DNA of 64,000 bases from the NCBI RefSeq assembly GCF_014646335.1, contig NZ_BMNG01000013.1:186001-250000 (forward strand), in the 5' to 3' direction. Position numbers and translations under genes: made by a program. Source of the DNA: Streptomyces lasiicapitis. Lineage in GTDB: Bacteria > Actinomycetota > Actinomycetes > Streptomycetales > Streptomycetaceae. Below the pieces are notes generated by a model. The model was not told where the DNA came from and made no database searches. It was given only the letters and a program-made list of their open reading frames with translations. Of this stretch, positions 49,749-57,290 are shown one piece after another (within the stretch, counting starts at the first letter, position 1; every line of letters starts with the position of its first letter).

Positions 49749-50048
49749 CTACTTCTTGTTGCCGTCCTTGCCGCCCTTGTCCTTGTCGCCGCCCGCCCCC
49801 ATGGACTCGTAGATCTCCTTGCACATGGGACAGACGGGATACTTCTTGGGGTCGCGGCCGGGGACCCACACCTTGCCGCAGAGCGCCACGACGGGCGTAC
49901 CGTCGAGGGCGCTCGCCATGATCTTGTCCTTCTGGACGTAATGCGCGTAGCGCTCGTGGTCGCCGTCACCGTGCGACACCTGTGGCGTCGGCTCTACGAG
50001 GGTCCCCGTACCTGCCCCGCGCTCGGGCTCGGGCTCAAGAGTGCTCAT
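49749..50048 (-). CDS. DUF3039 family small zinc-ribbon protein
   Basis: A 99-residue protein. The DUF3039 block runs ERYAHYVQKDKIMASALDG to VVALCGKVWVPGRDPKKY and PVCPMCKEIYESM, where C...CPMC forms a probable zinc site. The C-terminus is Gly/Lys/Asp-rich. Function unknown; it is widely conserved in actinobacteria. The start ATG 50048 lies inside the end of the MFS gene (14-base overlap), so the two are probably cotranscribed. Confidence 0.88.
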   Translation of the reverse strand: MSTLEPEPERGAGTGTLVEPTPQVSHGDGDHERYAHYVQKDKIMASALDGTPVVALCGKVWVPGRDPKKYPVCPMCKEIYESMGAGGDKDKGGKDGNKK

Positions 50049-51252
50049 AGGTGCCAAGGGTACTCACGCCGGGCGCGTCCTGGCAGCGCCCGCCGCCCGA
50101 GCCGCCGGGGGTGGGGCCCGTGCGCCGCGCACGGGCCGCCACCACGTGCAGCGCGAGCCCCAGAGCGGCCACCCCGGCCGCCACCCAGGGGAGCCGCTCC
50201 GCCCCGAGCCCGGCCGAAAGCGCGAGCCCGGCCGCGCCGGATCCGACCGCGCTGCCGAGGTAGAGCGCGGAGTTGTTCAGGGCGAGCGCGACCGTGCCGC
50301 GTTCGGCGTGCAGCGCAAGGAGCCGGTGCTGCTGCGGCACTTGCAGGGCCCAGCCCGCAGCGCCCCAGACCACTAGCGCGGGGAAGGCGGCCGCGCCGAG
50401 CGGCACGAGGGCCACCTCCGCCACCACCAGAGCCACCATGACGCCCGCGACGAGCGCGTGGACCCGCCCCCACCGGTCCACCAGCGGCCCCGCGAACACG
50501 CTGCCGAGCACCCCGCCGATCCCCCACGCCCACAGGTACGGCGCCACGTCCCCCTCACCCACACCGCCCGCGGCCTCAAGGACAGGCGCGAGGTACGTGT
50601 AGAGCCCGAGGCTCGACACCGCCGCCAGGAAGGAGACGCCGACGACCGGCAGGACGGCCCGGTCGGCGAGCGCCCCGAGCCGCGCCCGCACCGGCACCGG
50701 CGGCTCGGCGGGCACCTGCGGAAGCCCGACGGCGAGCCCCACGAGCGCGACCGCGCCGAGCCCGGTGACCAGCCACATCGTCGACCGCCACGAGGTGTGG
50801 TCGGCGAGCAGCACCCCGAGCGGCACCCCGAGGACCGTGCCCGAGCTCATGCCGCCCATCACGAGGGCGAGGGCACGGCCGCGCCGCTCCGGTCCGGCGA
50901 GGGACGCGGCGGCGGCCGTGGACAGCGCCGAGTAGACCCCGGCACCCACCCCGGCCACCACACGCGAGAGGAGCAGTACGGCGAGGCCCGGTGCGAGCGC
51001 GGTGGCGCCGTTGCCGAGAGTGAAGACGGCGAGCGAGGCGACGATAAGCACGCGCGGGCGTACGCCTGCCAGGAGGCCCGCGACGAGCGGCGCGCTCACC
51101 GCGTACGCGAGCGTGAACACCGTGACCATCTGGCCGGCGAGGGACACGGTCGTGTCCAGGTCGTCCGCGACCACGGGCAGCAGCCCCGCCATCACGTAGG
51201 CGTCGAGCCCCAACGTGAAGGCCCCCAGCATCAGCAGCCATATTCGCCGCAC
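50035..51252 (-). CDS. MFS transporter, DHA1-type
   Basis: A 405-residue exporter with 12 helices. It begins IWLLMLGAFTLGLDAYVMAG, with VVADDLDTTVSLAGQMVTVF next, and the motif-C-like region GVPLGVLLADHTSWRSTMWL. Resembles arabinose/chloramphenicol-type DHA1 efflux pumps; the substrate is unknown. I use GTG 51252, since AAGGGAG lies nine bases before it. A GTG 11 codons earlier is possible. The divergent LysR gene is its probable regulator. Confidence 0.86.
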   Translation of the reverse strand: MRRIWLLMLGAFTLGLDAYVMAGLLPVVADDLDTTVSLAGQMVTVFTLAYAVSAPLVAGLLAGVRPRVLIVASLAVFTLGNGATALAPGLAVLLLSRVVAGVGAGVYSALSTAAAASLAGPERRGRALALVMGGMSSGTVLGVPLGVLLADHTSWRSTMWLVTGLGAVALVGLAVGLPQVPAEPPVPVRARLGALADRAVLPVVGVSFLAAVSSLGLYTYLAPVLEAAGGVGEGDVAPYLWAWGIGGVLGSVFAGPLVDRWGRVHALVAGVMVALVVAEVALVPLGAAAFPALVVWGAAGWALQVPQQHRLLALHAERGTVALALNNSALYLGSAVGSGAAGLALSAGLGAERLPWVAAGVAALGLALHVVAARARRTGPTPGGSGGGRCQDAPGVSTLGTYEHS

Positions 51253-51370
51253 CGCACCCAGCTCCCTTCGTTCGTCCCGCGGCACGGGTCACGTGCCGCG
51301 AGTCGGAAACGTAGGCAGTCTCCGGTTCGGTGGGGAAATGTTCGCGGAGGTGGATTTATGCTCCGGAGGC

Positions 51371-52255
51371 ATGGATGCCTCGCACCCCAGTCCTCAGCCC
51401 AAGGCAGGCCCCGACGGAGTCGAGCTGCGGCATCTGCGTGCCTTCCTCGCCGTCGCCGACGAGCTGAGCTTCACGCATGCCGCCGCCGTCCTGCGCGTCG
51501 GCCAGCCCGCGCTGACGCGCACCGTGCGCGCCCTGGAGGAGGCCCTCGGCGCCCGGCTCCTCGACCGCACGACCCGCAGCGTCGAACTCACCGACGCGGG
51601 GCGGCGCCTGCGCGACGAGTTGGCCCCGCTGGTGTCCCGTCTCGACTCGACCCTGTGCGCGGCCCGCGGCGGGCCGCCGCTGCTGCGACTCGGGTTCACG
51701 TCGCTGCTGCCCGAAGCCTGCGGCCCGCTCAACGCCGCCTTCGAAGCCGCGACCGGGGCGGGGGTCCGGCTCGTGCGGCGGGACGAGCCGTTGGCGGGGC
51801 TCGCGTCAGGGGCGTGCGACGTCGCTGTCGTACGCGGTGAGATTCCGCCGGGTGCGGCTGTTCGCAGTCGCGTCTTGCTGTACGAACCGCGCGTCGCCGT
51901 TGTCGCCCGGGGGTCTGCCGACCTGGCGCATCGTCGGGTCGTCGACTGGGCCGAGCTGGCGGCTGTGCCCCTCGTCGTGAACACCGTCACCGGCACCACC
52001 CGGCCCGAGCTGTGGCCCTCCGGGCGGCGGCCTCGGCTTGCCTGTACCGCTGACAACTTCGACGAGTGGCTGGAGGCGGTGGTTGCCGGGCACGGGGTCG
52101 GCGTCGCCCCCGAGCCGGTCGCCCGCAGGCACTCGCACCCGGGGCTGCGCTACGTACGCGTCAAGAACGCGCCGCCGGTCGCCGTGCGGTTGGCCGTTCC
52201 GGCGCGGGGGGCGCATCCGTTGGCTGAGCGGTATTTGCGGGAGCGGGTCGGGTAG
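51371..52255 (+). CDS. LysR-type transcriptional regulator
   Basis: A 294-residue regulator. The N-terminal helix-turn-helix is ELRHLRAFLAVADELSFTHA, then AAVLRVGQPALTRTVRALEE. The C-terminal periplasmic-binding-like effector domain contains LLRLGFTSLLPEACGPLNAA and NFDEWLEAVVAGHGVGVAPE. It is divergent from the MFS gene, across a gap of about 118 bases, the classical arrangement for control of an exporter. The start ATG 51371 has CCGGAGG upstream. Confidence 0.9.
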   Translation: MDASHPSPQPKAGPDGVELRHLRAFLAVADELSFTHAAAVLRVGQPALTRTVRALEEALGARLLDRTTRSVELTDAGRRLRDELAPLVSRLDSTLCAARGGPPLLRLGFTSLLPEACGPLNAAFEAATGAGVRLVRRDEPLAGLASGACDVAVVRGEIPPGAAVRSRVLLYEPRVAVVARGSADLAHRRVVDWAELAAVPLVVNTVTGTTRPELWPSGRRPRLACTADNFDEWLEAVVAGHGVGVAPEPVARRHSHPGLRYVRVKNAPPVAVRLAVPARGAHPLAERYLRERVG

Positions 52256-52257
52256 GG

Positions 52258-52373
52258 CGGGCCTTGCCGGGGGCTCCCCAATCCCACCCCTTCCCGTAAC
52301 CAGGGGGCTGCCGCCCCCTGGACCCCCGCTGTCGGCCTGAACGGCCTCGTCCTCAAACGCCGGACGGGCTGGG
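52258..52373 (+). repeat. Dispersed intergenic repeat, left half of inverted pair
   Basis: CCTTGCCGGGGGCTCCCCAA, CCCTTCCCGTAACCAGGGGG, then a GGGGGCTGCCGCCCCC hairpin and TCAAACGCCGGACGGGCTGG. Confidence 0.9.
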
Positions 52374-52421
52374 AGTGCCGGCTGCGTGCGGTAGTGCAAG
52401 TTGGGGCGGGTGGGTGGGATA

Positions 52422-52475
52422 TAGCCCCTCCGGCGTTTGAGGAGCGGGGTCTGGGGCGGAGCCCCAGGAACGGCG
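52422..52475 (-). repeat. Dispersed intergenic repeat, right half of inverted pair
   Basis: AGCCCCTCCGGCGTTTGAGG, then a short GGGGCGGAGCCCC hairpin. Its spacer with the left half is nearly the reverse complement of the spacer at 13.33-13.38 kb. Confidence 0.88.
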
Positions 52476-52477
52476 CG

Positions 52478-53038
52478 TCAGTTCAGGGACGGGTCGTCCG
52501 GATACGTGGCCACCATGGCCAACTCGCTGCGCTGACGGCGCAACACCGCTCGCCAGAGCTGCTCCGGATCCGGCGAGGACACGTCCCCCGGCTCGGACTC
52601 GACGACGTACCAAGCGCCTTCCACCAGCTCGTCCTCCAGCTGGCCGGGCCCCCAGCCGGCGTATCCGGCGAAGATGCGGAGGCTGCCGAGGGCGGAGGCG
52701 AGGAGCTCGGGGGGCGCCTCCAGGTCGACGAGACCGATCGCGCCGTGGACGCGGCGCCAGCCGAGGGGACCTTCCTCGCCGGGGATGACGGCGACCCCGA
52801 GCGCGGAGTCGAGGGAGACCGGGCCGCCCTGGAAGACGACGCCGGGGGTGCCCGCGAGGTCGCCCCAGCCTTCGAGGATGTCCGCGACGTCCACCGGCGT
52901 CGGACGGTTGAGGACGACGCCGAGGGAGCCCTCCTCGTCGTGGTCGAGGAGCAGCACCACCGCGCGGTCGAAATTGGGGTCCGACAGGGCGGGTGTGGCC
53001 ACGAGCAGCCGCCCTGTGAGCGAGGACACCTCGGTCAT
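52478..53038 (-). CDS. YqgE/AlgH family protein
   Basis: A 186-residue soluble protein of unknown biochemical function, conserved across bacteria. The family blocks are LTGRLLVATPALSDPNFDRA, VVLLLDHDEEGSLGVVLNRP, the GGPVSLDSALGV turn and IFAGYAGWGPGQLEDELVEG with AWYVVESEPGDV. It lies upstream of murA on the opposite strand, as in other streptomycetes. I take ATG 53038 (MTEVSSL), since GGGA is 11 bases before it. ATG 53047 would be too close to any ribosome-binding site. Confidence 0.92.
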   Translation of the reverse strand: MTEVSSLTGRLLVATPALSDPNFDRAVVLLLDHDEEGSLGVVLNRPTPVDVADILEGWGDLAGTPGVVFQGGPVSLDSALGVAVIPGEEGPLGWRRVHGAIGLVDLEAPPELLASALGSLRIFAGYAGWGPGQLEDELVEGAWYVVESEPGDVSSPDPEQLWRAVLRRQRSELAMVATYPDDPSLN

Positions 53039-53291
53039 GCCAGACATGATCCCGCATCTTGGGCCCGCGCGGGGAGGCAATGGGCCGACGCGGGGGAACG
53101 CAGCTCAGGGGGTAGCGGGGCGCCTGGGGCGCCCTGTCGGCGCAGTGACCGTGAGCGTCCGGTTCCGCACGGTTCGTGTTGTAGCGGACTCATGACGCGT
53201 TTGAGCCGTCCTCGGGCTTACAGAAGGGGGGTACGCGGCCATTACGCTTACCCTTTCGTCCCCCCGTCCACCTCATCGGAACGCGAGATTC

Positions 53292-54635
53292 ATGACCGTC
53301 ACCGACGATGTCCTGCTTGTCCACGGCGGCACCCCGCTCGAGGGTGAGATCCGTGTCCGCGGCGCGAAGAACCTCGTGCCCAAGGCCATGGTCGCCGCGC
53401 TGCTCGGAAGCGCTCCGAGCCGGCTGCGCAATGTCCCAGACATCCGCGACGTACGGGTCGTACGCGGCCTGCTGCAACTGCACGGTGTGACGGTCCGTCC
53501 AGGTGAGGAGCCGGGCGAGCTGGTCCTCGACCCCTCGCACGTGGAGAGCGCGAACGTCGCCGACATCGACGCGCACGCGGGCTCCTCCCGCATCCCGATC
53601 CTGTTCTGCGGGCCGCTCCTGCACCGCCTCGGGCACGCCTTCATCCCGGGCCTCGGCGGCTGCGACATCGGCGGCCGGCCCATCGACTTCCACTTCGAGG
53701 TGCTCCGCCAGTTCGGCGCGACCATCGAGAAGCGCGCCGACGGCCAGTACCTGGAGGCGCCGCAGCGCCTGCGCGGCACCAAGATCCGGCTGCCGTACCC
53801 GTCCGTGGGCGCCACCGAGCAGGTGCTGCTCACGGCCGTCCTCGCCGAGGGCGTGACGGAGCTGTCCAACGCCGCGGTGGAGCCGGAGATCGAGGACCTG
53901 ATCTGCGTACTGCAGAAAATGGGCGCGATCATCGCCATGGACACCGACCGGACCATCCGGATCACCGGTGTCGACAAGCTCGGCGGCTACAACCACCATG
54001 CCCTCTCGGACCGCCTGGAGGCCGCCTCCTGGGCGTCCGCGGCGCTCGCGACCGAAGGCAACATCTACGTCCGCGGCGCCCAGCAGCGCTCGATGATGAC
54101 GTTCCTGAACACCTACCGGAAGGTGGGCGGTGCCTTCGAGATCGACGACGAGGGCATCCGCTTCTGGCACCCGGGCGGCCAGCTCAAGTCGATCGCCCTG
54201 GAGACCGACGTCCACCCCGGTTTCCAGACCGACTGGCAGCAGCCCCTGGTCGTCGCCCTGACGCAGGCCACGGGCCTGTCCATCGTCCACGAGACGGTGT
54301 ACGAGTCGCGGCTCGGCTTCACGTCCGCGCTCAACCAGATGGGCGCGCACATCCAGCTCTACCGCGAGTGCCTGGGCGGCTCCGACTGCCGCTTCGGCCA
54401 GCGCAACTTCCTGCACTCCGCGGTCGTGAGCGGCCCCACCAAGCTCCAGGGCGCCGACCTGGTCATCCCCGACCTGCGCGGCGGCTTCTCGTACCTCATC
54501 GCGGCCCTCGCGGCGCAGGGCACGTCCCGCGTCCACGGCATCGACCTCATCAACCGCGGCTACGAGAACTTCATGGACAAGCTCCAGGAACTCGGCGCGA
54601 AGGTGGAACTGCCGGGCAAGGCGGCCTTGAGCTGA
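53292..54635 (+). CDS. murA: UDP-N-acetylglucosamine 1-carboxyvinyltransferase
   Basis: Catalyses the first committed step of peptidoglycan synthesis, adding enolpyruvate from PEP to UDP-GlcNAc. The 447-residue protein has two inside-out domains. The lid-loop Cys nucleophile is Cys124 in GLGGCDIGGRPID, the residue targeted by fosfomycin. GEIRVRGAKNLVPKAMVAAL at the N-terminus holds the Lys-Asn pair that binds substrate. The C-terminus has PDLRGGFSYLIAALAAQG and the end ENFMDKLQELGAKVELPG. Start ATG 53292 with GGAACGCGAGA upstream. A tandem repeat and a bidirectional terminator follow. Confidence 0.95.
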   Translation: MTVTDDVLLVHGGTPLEGEIRVRGAKNLVPKAMVAALLGSAPSRLRNVPDIRDVRVVRGLLQLHGVTVRPGEEPGELVLDPSHVESANVADIDAHAGSSRIPILFCGPLLHRLGHAFIPGLGGCDIGGRPIDFHFEVLRQFGATIEKRADGQYLEAPQRLRGTKIRLPYPSVGATEQVLLTAVLAEGVTELSNAAVEPEIEDLICVLQKMGAIIAMDTDRTIRITGVDKLGGYNHHALSDRLEAASWASAALATEGNIYVRGAQQRSMMTFLNTYRKVGGAFEIDDEGIRFWHPGGQLKSIALETDVHPGFQTDWQQPLVVALTQATGLSIVHETVYESRLGFTSALNQMGAHIQLYRECLGGSDCRFGQRNFLHSAVVSGPTKLQGADLVIPDLRGGFSYLIAALAAQGTSRVHGIDLINRGYENFMDKLQELGAKVELPGKAALS

Positions 54636-54651
54636 TCGCCCCCGGCCGGGC

Positions 54652-54716
54652 GGATCCAGCCCGGCCGGGAAGATCCAGCCCGGCCGGGAAGATCCAGCCC
54701 GGCCGGCGTTTGAGGC
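54652..54716 (+). repeat. 19-base tandem repeat with partial dispersed-repeat end
   Basis: GATCCAGCCCGGCCGGGAA repeats about three times, running into CCGGCGTTTGAGGCC, a remnant of the dispersed repeat core. Confidence 0.88.
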
Positions 54717-54740
54717 CATCTTTTCCGGCGGCACGCAAAG

Positions 54741-54771
54741 AGGGCGGCCACCCCACAGGGGTGGCCGCCCT
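54741..54771. terminator. Bidirectional terminator between murA and the HU gene
   Basis: 14-base perfect arms AGGGCGGCCACCCC / GGGGTGGCCGCCCT with a 3-base loop, lying 105 bases past murA and 15 bases past the HU stop, followed by TTCTC on the plus strand. Confidence 0.9.
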
Positions 54772-54786
54772 TCTCGCTGCTTAAGG

Positions 54787-55068
54787 CTACTTGCCCTTAG
54801 CTGCTTCCTTCAGCTTGGAACCAGCCGAAACCTTGACGCTGAAGCCGGCCGGGATGTTGATCGGCTCGCCGGTCTGCGGGTTGCGGGCGGTGCGAGCGGC
54901 ACGGTGGGTGCGCTCGAAGGTCAGGAAGCCGGGGATGGTGACCTTCTCGTCGCCCTTGGCAACGATCTCGCCGACGGTCTCGGCGAACGCGGCCAGCACG
55001 GCGTCGGCGTCCTTGCGGGTCACCTCGGCGCGGTCGGCCAGCGCGGCCACCAGCTCACTGCGGTTCAT
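54787..55068 (-). CDS. hup: HU-family histone-like DNA-binding protein
   Basis: A 93-residue nucleoid protein that bends and compacts DNA as a dimer. MNRSELVAALADRAEVTRKD starts the helical body. The beta-arm follows GFLTFERTHRAARTARNPQT and holds the proline-tipped DNA-intercalating turn GEPINIPAGF. It ends SAGSKLKEAAKGK. It lacks the long Lys/Ala-rich tail of HupS-type proteins, so it is the HupA-like form. Start ATG 55068. Convergent with murA. The 395 bases upstream contain its promoter. Confidence 0.95.
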   Translation of the reverse strand: MNRSELVAALADRAEVTRKDADAVLAAFAETVGEIVAKGDEKVTIPGFLTFERTHRAARTARNPQTGEPINIPAGFSVKVSAGSKLKEAAKGK

Positions 55069-55463
55069 TTTGTACTCCCGTGTTCTTCTTGCTGTTGAGG
55101 CGTGCCTCGCGGCGGAGCCGCATATCGGGCACAGCGAAGCCGATGCTGCCAGGGTCCTGAGGCGGCCCCCGGACCCGGGTCCGTCGTCGGACCCTCGCGC
55201 CCAGAGACGCATCCTGCCCCCACCTGCGGCGGGAAAGCCAATCCGGCACCCCTGGGAGTCACACGAAAAGCGCCCTTTCTCGGCTGGGTGCCTCGAAATG
55301 GTGACGCTCCGTCCGCTCCCGGTGCCGGACCGCATGCCTGCCCGACCGGTGGGCCCTGCACGGGCCCTGGCGGGGGCCGGTAAGGCCGCGCGGGCCCTGA
55401 GGCCCGCGTCCCGCCACCCTAGAGGGCCGTCACGGGCGCCACGTTCCGCGACGCGCCGTGTGG
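55069..55463. other. Intergenic region upstream of hup
   Basis: 395 bases, GC-rich, between the HU start and the malic-enzyme stop, both on the minus strand. It should hold the hup promoter and the end of the malic-enzyme transcript. GGCCCTGCACGGGCCC near 55350-55370 is self-complementary and could terminate transcription. Nothing else is seen. Confidence 0.45.
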
Positions 55464-56894
55464 TCAGGCCGTGGCGCCTGTCACAGCCGCCCCGGCCGCC
55501 TTGGCGGCGCCCCGTACGGCTCCGGCGACCGCGCCCGCGACCTTGTCGTTGAAGACGCTGGGGATGATGTAGTTCGGGTTCAGCTCGTCCTCGCTGACCA
55601 CGTCGGCCAGGGCCGTGGCCGCGGCCAGCATCATCTCCGTGTTGACCGTGCGCGACTGGGCGTCGAGCAGGCCGCGGAAGACTCCCGGGAACACCAGGAC
55701 GTTGTTGATCTGGTTCGGGAAGTCCGAGCGCCCGGTGGCCACAACTGCCGCGGTCTGGCGGGCGATTGCGGGGTCGACCTCCGGGTCCGGGTTCGCGAGC
55801 GCGAACACAATGGCGTCGTCCGCCATGGCCGCCACGTCGTCCCCGCCGAGCACGTTCGGGGCCGAGACGCCGATGAACACGTCGGCGCCGACGACGGCCT
55901 CCTTGAGGGTGCCGGTGACGCCCTCGGGGTTGGTGTTGTCGGCGATCCAGCGCAGCGGCGAGCCCGCCGCGGCCTCCACCAGGTCCTCGCGGCCCGCGTG
56001 CACGACGCCGTGGATGTCGGCGACGACGGCGTGCTTCACGCCCGCCGCGATGAGCAGCTTGAGGATGGCCGTGCCGGCCGCCCCGGCGCCGGACATGACG
56101 ACGCGTACGTCCCCGATTCCCTTGCCCACCACGCGAAGCGCGTTGGTCAGGGCGGCGAGGACGACGATCGCGGTGCCGTGCTGGTCGTCGTGGAAGACGG
56201 GGATGTCGAGGGCCTCGCGCAGGCGGGCCTCGATCTCGAAGCAGCGCGGCGCGGAGATGTCCTCGAGGTTGATGCCGGCGAAGCCGGGGGCGATCGCCTT
56301 GACGATCTGGACGATCGCGTCGGTGTCCTGGGTGTCCAGGCAGATCGGCCAGGCGTCGATGTCGGCGAAGCGCTTGAAGAGGGCCGCCTTGCCCTCCATG
56401 ACCGGCATCGCGGCCATCGGGCCGATGTTGCCGAGGCCGAGCACCGCGGAGCCGTCCGTCACGACCGCAACGGTGTTGCGCTTGATGGTGAGGCGGCGCG
56501 CGTCCTCGGGGTTCTCGGCGATCGCCATGCACACGCGGGCGACGCCCGGGGTGTAGACCATGGAGAGGTCGTCGCGGTTGCGGATGGGGTGCTTCGACTG
56601 CATCTCGATCTTGCCGCCGAGGTGCATCAGGAACGTACGGTCGGAGACCTTGCCGAGGGTGACGCCCTCGATGCCGCGGAGTTCCTCGACGATCTCGTCG
56701 GCGTGCGCGGTGGAGGTGGCCGCGATCGTGACGTCGATGCGCAGCTTCTCGTGGCCGGACGCCGTGACGTCGAGGCCGGTGACCGAGCCGCCGGAGGACT
56801 CCACGGCCGTGGTGAGCTGGGAGACCGCGGTTCCGCTCGCGGGCACCTCCAGCCTGACCGTCATCGAGTAGGAGACGCTGGGCGCCGTTGCCAT
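55464..56894 (-). CDS. NAD-dependent malic enzyme with N-terminal ACT domain
   Basis: A 476-residue enzyme that decarboxylates malate to pyruvate with reduction of NAD(P), at the link between the TCA cycle and pyruvate. An N-terminal ACT domain (VSYSMTVRLEVPASGTAVSQ) may bind an amino-acid effector. The catalytic malic domain has MVYTPGVARVCMAI, VVTDGSAVLGLGNIGP, EGKAALFKRFADID and HDDQHGTAIVVLAALTNAL. The NAD-binding fold has VVMSGAGAAGTAIL, a GxGxxG-type site. Start ATG 56894 with AGAGGAAG upstream. Ends in an Ala-rich tail. Confidence 0.94.
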   Translation of the reverse strand: MATAPSVSYSMTVRLEVPASGTAVSQLTTAVESSGGSVTGLDVTASGHEKLRIDVTIAATSTAHADEIVEELRGIEGVTLGKVSDRTFLMHLGGKIEMQSKHPIRNRDDLSMVYTPGVARVCMAIAENPEDARRLTIKRNTVAVVTDGSAVLGLGNIGPMAAMPVMEGKAALFKRFADIDAWPICLDTQDTDAIVQIVKAIAPGFAGINLEDISAPRCFEIEARLREALDIPVFHDDQHGTAIVVLAALTNALRVVGKGIGDVRVVMSGAGAAGTAILKLLIAAGVKHAVVADIHGVVHAGREDLVEAAAGSPLRWIADNTNPEGVTGTLKEAVVGADVFIGVSAPNVLGGDDVAAMADDAIVFALANPDPEVDPAIARQTAAVVATGRSDFPNQINNVLVFPGVFRGLLDAQSRTVNTEMMLAAATALADVVSEDELNPNYIIPSVFNDKVAGAVAGAVRGAAKAAGAAVTGATA

Positions 56895-57290
56895 GGCGGA
56901 CTTCCTCTGCTTTCACCTTGTAGCTGTTGCCGTCCGATCGTCGCACCTACCACTGAGTACGTGGTAGCCGCCCCGGATTGCGGACGTTTTGTTCACGGAC
57001 CCGTTGCCGCGCTTTCGGAAATCGACTTCCACCATACGAGAAGTCGCGGATCGCGGGAAGGGGTGCCGGAGAAACAGAGAGAGGTCCACGTCACTGGTGA
57101 CGTGGACCTCTCTCGTACGTTCATGACACCGACCCGCCATGCTCGCCTCGCGGCAAGTGGTCGCTCGTAGCGACGAAGGTTGGGCCCGGGGGCTTGGATC
57201 GAGCCGGTGCCACATCAACGGTAACAAACGATCCCCGTAAGGCAATTCCCCCACGGCAGCTCACCCGGGATCACTCGGGATCACCCGGGC
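56895..57290. other. Intergenic region between the HelD-like gene and the malic enzyme
   Basis: 396 bases holding the helicase terminator (57077-57114) and, nearer 56895, the malic-enzyme promoter. GTAGCCGCCCCGGATTGCGG and TTTTGTTCACGGACC near 56970 are less GC-rich. No gene seen. Confidence 0.5.
57077..57114 (-). terminator. Strong palindromic terminator after the HelD-like gene
   Basis: 18-base perfect arms, GAGAGAGGTCCACGTCAC and its complement, with only two bases between them, 177 bases past the stop. Confidence 0.8.
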
